A stretch of DNA of 39,003 nucleotides from Campylobacteraceae bacterium (GTDB lineage: Bacteria; Campylobacterota; Campylobacteria; Campylobacterales; Sulfurovaceae): assembly GCA_027014605.1 (NCBI GenBank), contig JALWDJ010000040.1:1-39003 (forward strand), written 5' to 3'. A program made the translations under genes and the position numbers. Shown in pieces: positions 1 to 8,078 of this stretch. Each line of letters starts with the position of its first letter. Position 1 is the first letter of the stretch. The notes below the pieces were generated by a model, which was not told the origin of the DNA, searched no databases, and saw nothing but the letters and a program-made list of their open reading frames with translations.

Positions 1-627
1 GATGAGATTACATTTCTTGATATTGGAGCTTCACATGAGGGGAGAGATACTATAGTAGATGTAGTTAAAGAGGTTGCAAAAGAGGTATTTATCCCTCTAA
101 CTGTTGGTGGTGGGATTAGAGAACTAAAAGATATATATAATCTTCTAAATGTTGGATGTGATAAGGTTAGTATTAACTCCTCTGCTATAAAGAGACCCGA
201 TTTTATAAATGAGAGTGCAAAGAGGTTTGGTTCTCAATGTATTGTTGTAGCAATTGATGCAAAAAGAGTTTCTAAAGATAGATGGCATATATTTACTCAT
301 GGTGGCAGGAATGATACAAAAATAGATGCAATTAGTTGGGCAAAAGAGGCATATAGCAGAGGTGCAGGAGAGTTACTTGTAACATCTATGGACGCAGATG
401 GAACAAAAGCAGGATTTGATAATGAGTTAAACTATCGCATTTCAGAAGTGGTTGATATTCCAATTATAGCCTCTGGTGGAGCTGGAACTATGGAGCATAT
501 AAGAGACGCTTTTACTAAGGGGAGGGCTGATGCAGCATTGGCTGCTTCTATATTTCACTTTAGAGAGATTGATATTATGGAGTTAAAAGAGTATCTGAAA
601 GCAAATGGTATAGCTGTGAGAATTTAG
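1..627 (+). CDS. hisF: Imidazole glycerol phosphate synthase cyclase subunit, 5' truncated
   Basis: HisF takes ammonia from the HisH glutaminase and, in the cytoplasm, converts PRFAR to imidazole glycerol phosphate and AICAR in histidine synthesis. The frame is open from base 1, so the N-terminus, including the first catalytic Asp, lies outside the window; 208 codons remain of a usual 250 or so. Visible TIM-barrel landmarks are the LTVGGGIR phosphate-binding loop, the VAIDAK strand, the [12 protein letters not shown] loop that carries the second catalytic Asp, and the IIASGGAGT phosphate-binding loop near the end. An internal ATG at 388 gives a shorter reading but would cut the barrel in half, so it is not the start. 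The stop codon abuts the ATG of the next gene, which suggests co-transcription. Identification is firm; only the missing 5' end is unknown. Confidence 0.96.
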   Translation, partial: DEITFLDIGASHEGRDTIVDVVKEVAKEVFIPLTVGGGIRELKDIYNLLNVGCDKVSINSSAIKRPDFINESAKRFGSQCIVVAIDAKRVSKDRWHIFTHGGRNDTKIDAISWAKEAYSRGAGELLVTSMDADGTKAGFDNELNYRISEVVDIPIIASGGAGTMEHIRDAFTKGRADAALAASIFHFREIDIMELKEYLKANGIAVRI

Positions 628-1173
628 ATGATAATATGTGCAGGAGATATAGAGAGTTTTAGTTTTGCGAAACCTATGGGCATTGGGTTAATAGATATGG
701 CAATAAATCTAACAGAAGAGTTAATGCAAAATAGGGTTAAATCTATCCTATTTATAGGTACAGCAGGTTCGTATGGTAATCATAAGATATTTGATATAGT
801 AGAGTCTAAGGTAGCTTCAAATATAGAGAATAGCTTTTTTAATGCTAACTCATATACACCAATTAAGAATATTATATCAACTTATAATAATGTTTCATGT
901 GAAACTATAATAAACTCCTCTAATTATATAACAACAGATTTTAATATATCAAAACACTATATTTTAAAGAATATTCTATTAGAGAATATGGAGTTTTTCT
1001 CTGTATTAAAAGTAGCAAAGAGATTTAATATTAAAGCTAGTGGAGTTTTTATTGTAACAAACTATACAGATAAGAATGCACATAGAGATTTTATAAAAAA
1101 TCATAAAGAGGCTATGAGAAGATTAGAAAAATATATAAAGGAAAAGTATGAAACCAAATATTCAAGATTTTAG
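628..1173 (+). CDS. Purine nucleoside phosphorylase / MTA-SAH nucleosidase-like protein
   Basis: A 181-residue cytoplasmic protein of the PNP_UDP_1 superfamily, which cleaves the glycosidic bond of nucleosides. Family features are the [17 protein letters not shown]-terminus, a glycine-rich segment [11 protein letters not shown] near residues 40-50 (equivalent to the GVAGG loop), and a C-terminal [11 protein letters not shown] strand followed by a helix with NHKEAMRRL, where members normally have the base-binding Asp and a capping helix. It is shorter than typical members (about 230 residues), so substrate and even activity are uncertain. It starts directly at the hisF stop and overlaps rlmN by 26 bases, so it reads as the middle gene of a hisF-rlmN unit. 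It could be a nucleoside hydrolase for 5'-methylthioadenosine or a degenerate member; the sequence does not decide. Confidence 0.75.
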   Translation: MIICAGDIESFSFAKPMGIGLIDMAINLTEELMQNRVKSILFIGTAGSYGNHKIFDIVESKVASNIENSFFNANSYTPIKNIISTYNNVSCETIINSSNYITTDFNISKHYILKNILLENMEFFSVLKVAKRFNIKASGVFIVTNYTDKNAHRDFIKNHKEAMRRLEKYIKEKYETKYSRF

Positions 1174-2212
1174 AGAAGATGAGCTATCTAATCTTATAAA
1201 ACCAAAATTTAGAGCAAAACAGATATACTCATGGCTATATCATAAATATATTATATCTTTTGATGATATGAAAAATTTACCAAAACCATTAAGAGATGAG
1301 TTAAAAGAGAGATTTGAGATTTCTCCATTAAAGATAGATAGAGTAGAAGAGAGTATAGATGGAACTAAAAAGTATCTATTTGAGTTAAAAGATGGGAATA
1401 CAGTTGAGGCAGTCCTACTTCTAATGAAAAAGGCAGAGTATCATAGTGATGGAGCTATAAAACATAAAGAGAGATATACAGTCTGTATCTCATGTCAAGT
1501 TGGTTGTAAAGTTGGTTGCTCTTTCTGCTTAACAGGTAAGAGTGGATTTTTAAGAGATTTAACAGCAGGTGAGATTGTAGAGCAGGTTAGAATAATTAAG
1601 AGAGATAATAATATAGAGGCAAATAGAAGATTAAATATTGTATATATGGGAATGGGAGAGCCACTTGATAATCTAAAAGCTGTTGCTCAATCCTCTAAGA
1701 TATTTTCTGAACCTAACGGTTTAGCAATAGCACCACATAGACAGACAATCTCAACATCTGGATTAAGCTCTAAAATAGTAAAACTTGGAAAAATGAAACT
1801 CGGTGTAAATCTTGCCATATCTCTACATGCTGTTGATGATGAGTTAAGAGAAAAACTAATGCCAATTAATAAAGCCTATAATATAAAATCTATTATAGAT
1901 GCAGTCAAAAAGTTTCCAATTAATGAGAGAAAGCGAGTAATGTTTGAGTATTTAGTTATTAAAGGTGTAAATGATGATATAAAATCTGCTAAAAAACTAC
2001 TATCTCTACTTAATGGGATTAAATCTAAAGTTAATCTAATATATTTTAATCCTTATGGAGAGAGTGAATATAAACGACCAGATAGAGAGAGTATGTTAAA
2101 ATTTCAGGACTATTTAACTTCAAGAGGGTTACACTGTACTATTAGAGAGTCTAAAGGGCTAGATATTTCTGGTGCTTGTGGACAGTTAAGAAATCAAGAG
2201 ATAAAGGATTAA
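1148..2212 (+). CDS. rlmN: Dual-specificity 23S rRNA A2503 / tRNA A37 C2-methyltransferase
   Basis: Radical-SAM methylase that adds a methyl group to C2 of A2503 in 23S rRNA, and in some bacteria to A37 of tRNAs, tuning the peptidyl-transferase exit region. The 354-residue protein is full length. The radical-SAM cluster motif C-x3-C-x2-C lies at Cys120, Cys124 and Cys127; Cys113 and Cys344 (in SGACGQL) match the pair of catalytic cysteines that handle the mRNA-like methyl-Cys chemistry of this family. Other family segments are [10 protein letters not shown] near the N-terminus, [10 protein letters not shown] and [11 protein letters not shown]. The start at 1148 has an AAAGGA ribosome binding site and lies inside the preceding gene, so translation is probably coupled. 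Cfr is an alternative only by homology; length and context fit RlmN. Confidence 0.95.
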   Translation: MKPNIQDFREDELSNLIKPKFRAKQIYSWLYHKYIISFDDMKNLPKPLRDELKERFEISPLKIDRVEESIDGTKKYLFELKDGNTVEAVLLLMKKAEYHSDGAIKHKERYTVCISCQVGCKVGCSFCLTGKSGFLRDLTAGEIVEQVRIIKRDNNIEANRRLNIVYMGMGEPLDNLKAVAQSSKIFSEPNGLAIAPHRQTISTSGLSSKIVKLGKMKLGVNLAISLHAVDDELREKLMPINKAYNIKSIIDAVKKFPINERKRVMFEYLVIKGVNDDIKSAKKLLSLLNGIKSKVNLIYFNPYGESEYKRPDRESMLKFQDYLTSRGLHCTIRESKGLDISGACGQLRNQEIKD

Positions 2213-2214
2213 AA

Positions 2215-2304
2215 ATGGCTATTTTAGATTGGGTTATGGTTGGATTTATAGTTGTAGTTGTTATAGTTAGTATAGTTGGGGTTTATAAGGCTTTAAAAGA
2301 TTAA
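2215..2304 (+). CDS. Small single-span membrane peptide, 29 residues
   Basis: The reading is MAILDWVMVGFIVVVVIVS followed by IVGVYKALKD: a short N-terminus with an acidic residue, about 18 strongly hydrophobic residues dominated by Val and Ile, and a basic tail. It would sit in the inner membrane as one helix. It starts two bases after the rlmN stop, with AAAGGA eight bases or so upstream (inside the rlmN end), and ends ten bases before the flavoprotein gene, so it fits the operon rhythm exactly. I do not recognise a family. Small hydrophobic ORFs can arise by chance in AT-rich DNA, but the tight spacing, ribosome binding site and clean topology argue for a real gene. Confidence 0.5.
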   Translation: MAILDWVMVGFIVVVVIVSIVGVYKALKD

Positions 2305-2314
2305 AAATAGATTG

Positions 2315-3418
2315 ATGAAAAAATTAAGTTGTAGGGTCTTGGTTGTAGGTGGTGGTCCAGCAGGTGCTACCGCATGTAGAGAGTTAAATAGATTGGGTAT
2401 AAATAATATTTTATTGGAGAAAAATCTGAATTTTACAAAGCCATGTGGTGGAGGATTGATGATGAGTGCATTTAGTGAATTTAATATTCCAAAATCGCTA
2501 ATTCATAAAAAGATAAATAAGATTGAGATTATATCCCCCACCTTAAAGAGGGCAATGGTTGATATAAAAGATTACCCTTTAACCATTGTTAATCGTTATG
2601 AGTTTGATAGAAAATTGAGAAAGTTAGCAAGAGAGGGTGGAACTACAATTATTGAAGCTAAAGCCTATAATATAGATTTAAAAAACTCTCCCATAGTTTT
2701 TGCCAAATCTAAAAATATGGAATTTGAAATTCATGCCCAATACATTATAGCCGCTGATGGTGTAAACTCTACCCTTAGAAAAAAAGCTCTAAATGAGACT
2801 CCCACTCGCACTATTACGCGATATATGAATATAGAGAATAGAGATATTGATAGCTGTCAATTCTGGTTTGGTAGTGATATATCTCCAAAGCACTACTCTT
2901 GGATTTTTCCTCACCATAATAGAATTAATATTGGATTGGCCTGTGATAATGAGAAACAGATTACAGAATATTTCCATAATTTTTTAAAAAAAAGTGGTTT
3001 GAAGAGTAACAATAGAGCTAAGGGGTATTATATTCCTCAATGGAGTAGTAAACGGGTGGTCTATTTTAAGAAAAATATATTTTTTGTTGGAGATAGTGCA
3101 TCTATGGTATTGCCATTTACCTATGAGGGGATATATTACGCTATGAAATCGGCATCTATAGCTGTCAATGCAATTAGTAAAAATGAGCCATCTCTCTATC
3201 AAAAGGAGTGGGAGAGACTATATCTTAAGAAATTTAAATTTTTAAGGTTACTTCAGAGACTATTTTTAAGTAATGACTATTTTAGTGAAAGGTTAGTGCA
3301 ATTATATCAGAAAAAATCATTTCAAAAATCGGTTATAACCTACTGGATGGGAGAAAAAGAGCCAACAGATACAATTTATACCATTTGGAAATTTATAAAA
3401 GTTATATTTAAGTACTAA
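2315..3418 (+). CDS. Geranylgeranyl-reductase-family FAD-dependent oxidoreductase
   Basis: A flavoprotein of the geranylgeranyl reductase / para-hydroxybenzoate-hydroxylase-fold family. The N-terminal dinucleotide-binding motif VVGGGPAGATACRELN is at about residues 10-25, with LLEKN ending the second strand. Further family marks are the PCGGGL segment (substrate-side glycine motif), IIAADGVNSTLR and the second FAD motif FFVGDSASMVLPFTYEGI, which contains the typical GD and a YEGI in place of GEGI. Members saturate isoprenoid chains in archaeal lipids, chlorophyll or menaquinone; in a bacterium that makes menaquinone by the futalosine route (mqnC is in this window), tail reduction of a quinone is a plausible but unproven role. 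ATG at 2315 is preferred; an in-frame TTG at 2312 adds one residue. The gene follows the rlmN unit by ten bases from the small ORF and probably shares its transcript. Confidence 0.8.
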   Translation: MKKLSCRVLVVGGGPAGATACRELNRLGINNILLEKNLNFTKPCGGGLMMSAFSEFNIPKSLIHKKINKIEIISPTLKRAMVDIKDYPLTIVNRYEFDRKLRKLAREGGTTIIEAKAYNIDLKNSPIVFAKSKNMEFEIHAQYIIAADGVNSTLRKKALNETPTRTITRYMNIENRDIDSCQFWFGSDISPKHYSWIFPHHNRINIGLACDNEKQITEYFHNFLKKSGLKSNNRAKGYYIPQWSSKRVVYFKKNIFFVGDSASMVLPFTYEGIYYAMKSASIAVNAISKNEPSLYQKEWERLYLKKFKFLRLLQRLFLSNDYFSERLVQLYQKKSFQKSVITYWMGEKEPTDTIYTIWKFIKVIFKY

Positions 3419-3462
3419 ATTAATAATATAATGTAAGAATAATATAATATAGGGAATTAAAT

Positions 3463-4350
3463 ATGACTTTATATAAAAACTTAATGATAACCTCCACCCT
3501 ATTTCTATTTATAGGGTGTGGTACTTTGGAAGTTAATGATACTAATAATAGCACTATAACAAATAATTCAAATACTACTCTCGTTTTAGTTCAAAATGCA
3601 ACTCCAACACCTACAATACAAATTCCATCTCCTACACCAAGAGTAGAAGATATAAATAGTAGTAATAGTAGTGAAAATATTCCAGATGAGGAGAGTAGTT
3701 CTCCTATTGATTTTAATGAACATATTATAAGTAGTGGTAGTTCCACTACTCAAACCGACTATAAATCTAAATATATAAATAGTAAAAATTGTAATCAGAT
3801 AATTGATAAAGAGTTTTTAGAGATATGTTATGACTATAGATTAAAAGTAGCAAAAGCTGTATCTTATACACTAGAGGGTGATTTAGTAAATGAGTTAAAT
3901 ATTAAAGAGAGACCAAAGTTTTATGAAGAGGAAACAATAGATGAGCAGTATAGAGCAAAATATAGTGATTATACCAATTCAGGATATGATAGAGGACATC
4001 TAGCACCAGATGCATCCTTTGATTGGAGTGAAGAGAGTCTAAATGCTACATACTCTTTAGCTAATATTATTCCACAAATTCCAGAGGTTAATCAAAAAAC
4101 ATGGGTTAAAGTTGAGAAGTATGCAAGAGATAAAGCTGTTGAACTTGGAGAGATTAATGTACTAAATTTAGTAAAATATAACTCTAATCCTAAATTTATT
4201 GGAAGAGATAAGATAGCTGTATCTATAGGATTTTATAAAATTCTCTATAATAGAGGTTTAAATTATAATGAGTGTTTCTATTATTTAAATGATAAAAGTA
4301 ATTTAGATGAAAATATATCCTCTCATAAGGTAAATTGTAGTGAAATTTAG
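3463..4350 (+). CDS. Lipoprotein with DNA/RNA non-specific endonuclease domain
   Basis: A 295-residue exported protein. Residues 1-18 form a lipoprotein signal ending in LFIGC with the lipidated Cys at position 19. Residues 20-100 are a low-complexity Asn/Ser/Thr/Pro linker containing TPTPT-like stretches. Residues 110-295 are a Serratia-nuclease (NucA) fold: the catalytic motif DRGHL is at 176-180 with general-base His179, and N-I-I-P-Q then N210 followed by W214 give the metal-binding Asn of the family pattern. Four cysteines (110, 122, 271, 292) could make disulfides, which fits a periplasmic or outer-membrane location. Likely roles are extracellular DNA scavenging, biofilm or incoming DNA degradation; no immunity gene is visible, and an extracytoplasmic nuclease needs none. 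AT-rich boxes resembling TATAAT precede it at 3427-3432 and 3444-3449; the first allows a leader containing the AGGGA site. Confidence 0.85.
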   Translation: MTLYKNLMITSTLFLFIGCGTLEVNDTNNSTITNNSNTTLVLVQNATPTPTIQIPSPTPRVEDINSSNSSENIPDEESSSPIDFNEHIISSGSSTTQTDYKSKYINSKNCNQIIDKEFLEICYDYRLKVAKAVSYTLEGDLVNELNIKERPKFYEEETIDEQYRAKYSDYTNSGYDRGHLAPDASFDWSEESLNATYSLANIIPQIPEVNQKTWVKVEKYARDKAVELGEINVLNLVKYNSNPKFIGRDKIAVSIGFYKILYNRGLNYNECFYYLNDKSNLDENISSHKVNCSEI

Positions 4351-4389
4351 TTCAAATTTATGTATAATTTCACAAAAAAAGGAGGGTTA

Positions 4390-4869
4390 ATGGAGTTTTC
4401 AACAGCCGATTTATGTGATAAGTATAGAGATAGTGTTCAGGTATTGAATACACCTTTAAAATCTTATGGTGGAGTTAATAGTTTTAGTGGAAAGATAGTA
4501 ACTATAGAGTTAAATAGAAATAATCATGATTTAGTAAGGATATTAAGAGATGAAAAAGGGGAAAATAGAGTTGCCGTTGTGGATGTTAGGAAAGATTTTT
4601 ACGCAGTTGTTGGCGATACTCTTATGGGTTTCGCTTATAAAAATGGTTGGGCTGGTATAGTTATTAATGGGTATGTGAGAGATACTAGCATAACAAAGAG
4701 TATTCCTGTTGGACTACTCGCAGTTGGAACTTGTCCAAGAAAGAGTTTTGATACAAATAGTGCAAAGAGAGGAGTCGATTTAAATTTTGGTGGAGTTACC
4801 TTTAGAGATGGAGATTATATATATATTGATGAAGATGGAGTAGTAATCTCTAAAGAGATACTAAAATAA
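4390..4869 (+). CDS. RraA-family protein (RNase E regulator-like / HMG-CHA aldolase fold)
   Basis: A 159-residue protein of the RraA family, which forms ring trimers in the cytoplasm. The start at 4390 is chosen because GGAGG at 4381-4385 sits four bases upstream and the product then begins MEFSTADLCD, like the family (TSELCD in E. coli RraA); an in-frame ATG at 4360 would add ten unconserved residues. The core VVDVRKDFYAVVGD, the strand GIVINGYVRD and VNFGGVTFRDGDYIYID are all present. The protein keeps the D-x20-R-D arrangement used for metal and substrate binding in hydroxy-oxoglutarate aldolases, whereas E. coli RraA has R-Q at this place. So it may be an aldolase or decarboxylase rather than an RNase E inhibitor; the later acidic residue of the aldolase motif is not obvious. 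Function is left open. Confidence 0.75.
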   Translation: MEFSTADLCDKYRDSVQVLNTPLKSYGGVNSFSGKIVTIELNRNNHDLVRILRDEKGENRVAVVDVRKDFYAVVGDTLMGFAYKNGWAGIVINGYVRDTSITKSIPVGLLAVGTCPRKSFDTNSAKRGVDLNFGGVTFRDGDYIYIDEDGVVISKEILK

Positions 4870-4877
4870 CTGTTTTT

Positions 4878-4910
4878 AAGTGTTTAATCCTATATTCTTT
4901 TAAACTTTTT
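4878..4910 (+). terminator. Possible weak intrinsic terminator after the RraA-family gene
   Basis: An AAG-(TG)-TTTAA arm pairs with TTAAACTT across a loop of about twelve bases, followed by five or six T residues. The stem is almost all A-T with a two-base bulge, so stability is low; the T run and the position right after the RraA-family gene are the main support. Confidence 0.3.
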
Positions 4911-4949
4911 TAGAGATAATAGCAAACTTATTAAAAAATAGGAGTAATA

Positions 4950-6044
4950 ATGAATAGAATATTTAATTTTGGTGCTGGTCCATCTACAATACCTTTAGAG
5001 GTTTTAGAAGAGGCACAGAGAGAATTAATTGATTATAAGGGTGAAGGGCTTTCTATTATGGAAGCATCTCATCGTTCAAAAATGTATGATGAGGTTCACA
5101 ATGAAGCAATCTCTCTTATAAAAGAGTTATATAGAGTACCTAATGATTATGATATACTCTTTCTACAAGGTGGTGCATCTTTACAGTTTGCAATGATACC
5201 AATGAACCTATATATGGGTGGAGTAGCAGAGTATGTTGATAGTGGTAGCTGGTCTTCAAAAGCTATTAAAGAGGCAAAAATTCAAGGGATAGATTATAGA
5301 GTTGTAGCTAGTTCAAAAGATACAACTTATGATAGGATACCTCAAAATATTGAGTTTAGCAATAGTGCAGACTATGCCTATATAACATCAAATAATACTA
5401 TCTATGGAACAGAGTATCATGAGTTTCCAATAACCAAAGCTCCATTAATTGTAGATACCTCAAGTGATATTTTCTCATATTTAGTAGATTGGTCAAAGGT
5501 AGATATGCTATTTGCAGGAGCTCAAAAGAACGCAGGACCATCTGGACTTACTATTGTGATTATTAAAAAAGAGTTAGTAGCAAGAGGTGGAGATACTGTC
5601 CCTACAATGTTAAGATATAAGACTCATGCAGATAAGAACTCTCTCTTTAATACACCTCCAACATTTGGAATATATATATTAAATCTTATTTTACACTGGA
5701 TAAAGAAGAGTGGAGGTATAGAACAGATAGCAAAAAATAATCAAAAAAAAGCTAAACTCCTATATGATGCTATTGATAATAGTGGTGGATTTTATGTAGG
5801 ACATTCTAAAAAAGAGTCTCGTTCACTTATGAATGTATCTTATAATATTAAAAATAGTGATGGAACTAATAACTCTGCTCTTGAAGAGAAGTTTGTAAAA
5901 GAGGCAATAGAAGCTAAAATGATAGGATTAAAAGGACATCGCTCTATTGGTGGACTTAGAGCATCTATATATAATGCTATGAGTTTAGAGGGTGTTGAGG
6001 CACTTGTTAATTTTATGGATAAGTTTCAAAAAGAGAATAGTTAA
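4950..6044 (+). CDS. serC: Phosphoserine aminotransferase
   Basis: A PLP enzyme that transaminates 3-phosphohydroxypyruvate with glutamate to give phosphoserine, the second step of serine synthesis. The 364 residues match the family length. The N-terminus NFGAGPSTIP, the IMEASHRSK segment, LFLQGGASLQF for phosphate and cofactor binding, and the Schiff-base Lys193 within FAGAQKNAGPSG are all visible. The ATG follows TAGGAG by five bases. The gene is separated by one base from the phosphoglycerate dehydrogenase gene, so the first two serine-pathway enzymes are co-translated. A role in pyridoxine synthesis (4-phosphohydroxythreonine) is also known for this family. Confidence 0.96.
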   Translation: MNRIFNFGAGPSTIPLEVLEEAQRELIDYKGEGLSIMEASHRSKMYDEVHNEAISLIKELYRVPNDYDILFLQGGASLQFAMIPMNLYMGGVAEYVDSGSWSSKAIKEAKIQGIDYRVVASSKDTTYDRIPQNIEFSNSADYAYITSNNTIYGTEYHEFPITKAPLIVDTSSDIFSYLVDWSKVDMLFAGAQKNAGPSGLTIVIIKKELVARGGDTVPTMLRYKTHADKNSLFNTPPTFGIYILNLILHWIKKSGGIEQIAKNNQKKAKLLYDAIDNSGGFYVGHSKKESRSLMNVSYNIKNSDGTNNSALEEKFVKEAIEAKMIGLKGHRSIGGLRASIYNAMSLEGVEALVNFMDKFQKENS

Positions 6045-6045
6045 G

Positions 6046-7209
6046 ATGTATAAAATTCAAACTTTAAATAAAATCTCTCCAAAAGGTTTAGATAGATTTC
6101 CACGAGATAGTTATGAGGTAGCAAGTGAGTTTAGTTCTCCTGATGCAATTATTGTTAGAAGTTTTAAAATGCACGATATGGAGTTCTCAGAAAATCTAAA
6201 AGCTATTGGACGAGCAGGTGCAGGAGTAAATAATATACCTATTGATAGATGTTCTAAAAAGGGTATAGTTGTATTTAATACCCCAGGAGCAAATGCAAAT
6301 GCAGTTAAAGAGTTAGTTTTAACTGGACTTTTACTATCTTCAAGAGATATTATAGGAGGGGTTAATTGGGTAGAGAGCCTAAGCGATAAAGATGATATAT
6401 CAAAACTCGTTGAAAAAGGTAAATCTAATTTTGCAGGAAATGAGATAAAGGGTAAAACTTTAGGTGTTATTGGATTGGGTGCTATTGGTGCATTGGTTGC
6501 TAATAGTGCTATAGAGCTTGGTATGAGTGTAATTGGTTATGACCCCTATCTATCTGTAGATTCAGCATGGGAACTCTCTAGTCGCATTCAAAAAGCAACA
6601 GGATTGGAGACACTTCTATCACAAGTTGATTATATATCTATTCATGTTCCACTCTTAGATAGCACAAAAGATATGTTTAATAGTAGAACATTTGCTATGA
6701 TGAGAGATGGAGTTAAGATTATGAACTTTGCAAGGGGAGGTTTAGTCAATAATAGTGATATTAAAGATGCTATAGCTAATGGTAAAGTCTCATCTTATGT
6801 TACAGATTTTCCATCTAGTGATTTAATTGGAGTAGGGGGAGTTATCCAGATACCTCATCTTGGAGCTTCAACTATTGAGTCAGAAGATAACTGTGCTATT
6901 ATGGCAGTAGATGAGATTAAAGACTATTTAGAGAATGGAAATATTAGAAACTCTGTAAACTTTCCAAAATGTTATCTATCTAAAAAGATAAATGAAAAGA
7001 GAATTACAGTATCAAATCGAAATATACCAAATATGATTAGTAAACTAAGCTCTACTCTAGCTAAACATAATATCAATATCTCTGATATGCTAAATAAAAG
7101 TAGAGGCGAAGTTGCATATAGTATTATAGATGTAAATGGAAATATAACTCAAGATTTAGTAGATGAGTTAAAAGAGATAGATGGTGTCATTAGAGTAAGA
7201 GTAATTTAA
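6046..7209 (+). CDS. serA: D-3-phosphoglycerate dehydrogenase, short ACT-type
   Basis: Oxidises 3-phosphoglycerate to 3-phosphohydroxypyruvate with NAD+, the committed step of serine synthesis. ATG at 6046 is chosen: it lies one base after the serC stop and gives MYKIQTLNKISPKG; an upstream in-frame extension to 5992 reads through serC in another frame. The NAD-binding GLGAIG is at residues 143-148, substrate or catalytic Arg230 is in NFARGG, and the catalytic His271 is in IPHLGAST. The usual catalytic Glu position appears as Asp259 within DFPSSD. Residues from about 318 to 387 form an ACT domain that likely senses serine. At 387 residues this is the compact form rather than the ~530-residue form with the extra intervening domain. 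Confidence 0.92.
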   Translation: MYKIQTLNKISPKGLDRFPRDSYEVASEFSSPDAIIVRSFKMHDMEFSENLKAIGRAGAGVNNIPIDRCSKKGIVVFNTPGANANAVKELVLTGLLLSSRDIIGGVNWVESLSDKDDISKLVEKGKSNFAGNEIKGKTLGVIGLGAIGALVANSAIELGMSVIGYDPYLSVDSAWELSSRIQKATGLETLLSQVDYISIHVPLLDSTKDMFNSRTFAMMRDGVKIMNFARGGLVNNSDIKDAIANGKVSSYVTDFPSSDLIGVGGVIQIPHLGASTIESEDNCAIMAVDEIKDYLENGNIRNSVNFPKCYLSKKINEKRITVSNRNIPNMISKLSSTLAKHNINISDMLNKSRGEVAYSIIDVNGNITQDLVDELKEIDGVIRVRVI

Positions 7210-7213
7210 ATAT

Positions 7214-7711
7214 ATGTCTAATAGTCTAAAAGTTGCACTTTTTGGTGGTAGTTTTGACCCTCCACACTTTGGACATAAAGCTATTGTAGATAGTGCTTTA
7301 AGAGAACTATCTATAGATAGATTAATTATTATTCCCACATTTTTAAATCCATTTAAGAGCAAATCTCACCTCTTACCCCAAGAGAGATTTACTCTTGTTA
7401 AAGAGTATTTTAACTCTTTTAAATCTATTGAAGTTTCTGATTATGAGATAAAACAGAAAGTAGCCACTCCAACAGCTACAACTTTAAGATATTTTCAAAA
7501 CCTATATAGTGTAAAATATATTATAATTGGAGCAGATAATCTCCAAACTATTGATAGATGGTACGATTTTAAGTGGTTAAACTCTCAAATCACTTGGGTA
7601 GTAGCTACACGAAATGGTTATGATTTAGATATTTCAAAGTTAGAAGATTTTAAAATTTTACAAGTTGATGCCAATATTAGCTCAACAGAAATTAGAAACA
7701 AAAGGAAATAA
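7214..7711 (+). CDS. nadD: Nicotinate-nucleotide adenylyltransferase
   Basis: Transfers AMP from ATP to nicotinate mononucleotide, the penultimate step of NAD synthesis, in the cytoplasm. The nucleotidyltransferase signature GGSFDPPHFGH is at residues 10-20, with the second motif SSTEIR near residue 157. GADNLQTIDRWYDF in the middle is typical of NadD. At 165 residues the protein is a little shorter than the usual 190-215, lacking part of the C-terminal region. It starts four bases after serA and is followed after six bases by rsfS, the classic nadD-rsfS pair. Confidence 0.93.
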   Translation: MSNSLKVALFGGSFDPPHFGHKAIVDSALRELSIDRLIIIPTFLNPFKSKSHLLPQERFTLVKEYFNSFKSIEVSDYEIKQKVATPTATTLRYFQNLYSVKYIIIGADNLQTIDRWYDFKWLNSQITWVVATRNGYDLDISKLEDFKILQVDANISSTEIRNKRK

Positions 7712-7717
7712 AAATAT

Positions 7718-8041
7718 ATGACTTTAAATAACAGAGTTGAGAGAATAGTCTATGAGTTAGATAAGAAAAAGGGTGAAGAGATAGAGGTTTTTGACCTTGA
7801 TGAGGTTGATTATATTGCTAAAAGAGTAGTTTTAGTTAATTCGTTAAGTGGGAAACACTCATTTTCATTATTAAAACATCTAAAAGATGAGTTAAAACCT
7901 TTAGGGGAAGAATTTTTACATATTGATGATAGTGAAGATTGGATAGTTATTGATATGGGTGATATTTTAATACATATTATGACTCCAGAGTATAGACAAA
8001 AATACTCATTAGAAGACTTTTTAATAAATATAACAAATTAA
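7718..8041 (+). CDS. rsfS: Ribosomal silencing factor RsfS
   Basis: A 107-residue Iojap-family protein that binds ribosomal protein uL14 on the large subunit and blocks subunit joining when nutrients are low. The conserved core is visible as VFDLDEVDYIAKRVVLVNS, followed by HIDDSEDWIVIDMGDILIHIM and the closing YSLEDF. Length and the nadD neighbour match the family. It is the last gene of the serC-serA-nadD-rsfS run, and a hairpin lies immediately after the stop codon. Confidence 0.94.
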   Translation: MTLNNRVERIVYELDKKKGEEIEVFDLDEVDYIAKRVVLVNSLSGKHSFSLLKHLKDELKPLGEEFLHIDDSEDWIVIDMGDILIHIMTPEYRQKYSLEDFLINITN

Positions 8042-8045
8042 AATT

Positions 8046-8078
8046 ATAGATAACAATAGAGTTTCTATTACTATCTAT
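8046..8078. terminator. Hairpin between convergent rsfS and the antiporter gene
   Basis: ATAGATA (8046-8052) pairs with TATCTAT (8072-8078) and AATAGA (8055-8060) with TCTATT (8064-8069), with an AC/AC internal loop and a GTT loop. The element fills the 33-base gap between the two convergent genes and overlaps the antiporter stop codon (8075-8077), so it probably ends transcription in both directions. Stems are AT-rich and T runs are short. Confidence 0.5.

Noticed and set aside
4360-4389. Ten-residue N-terminal extension of the RraA-family protein
   Set aside because: The GGAGG site at 4381-4385 lies inside this extension and decides for ATG 4390.
5992-6045. N-terminal extension of serA into serC
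   Set aside because: It only translates serC in another frame; ATG 6046 aligns with the family start.
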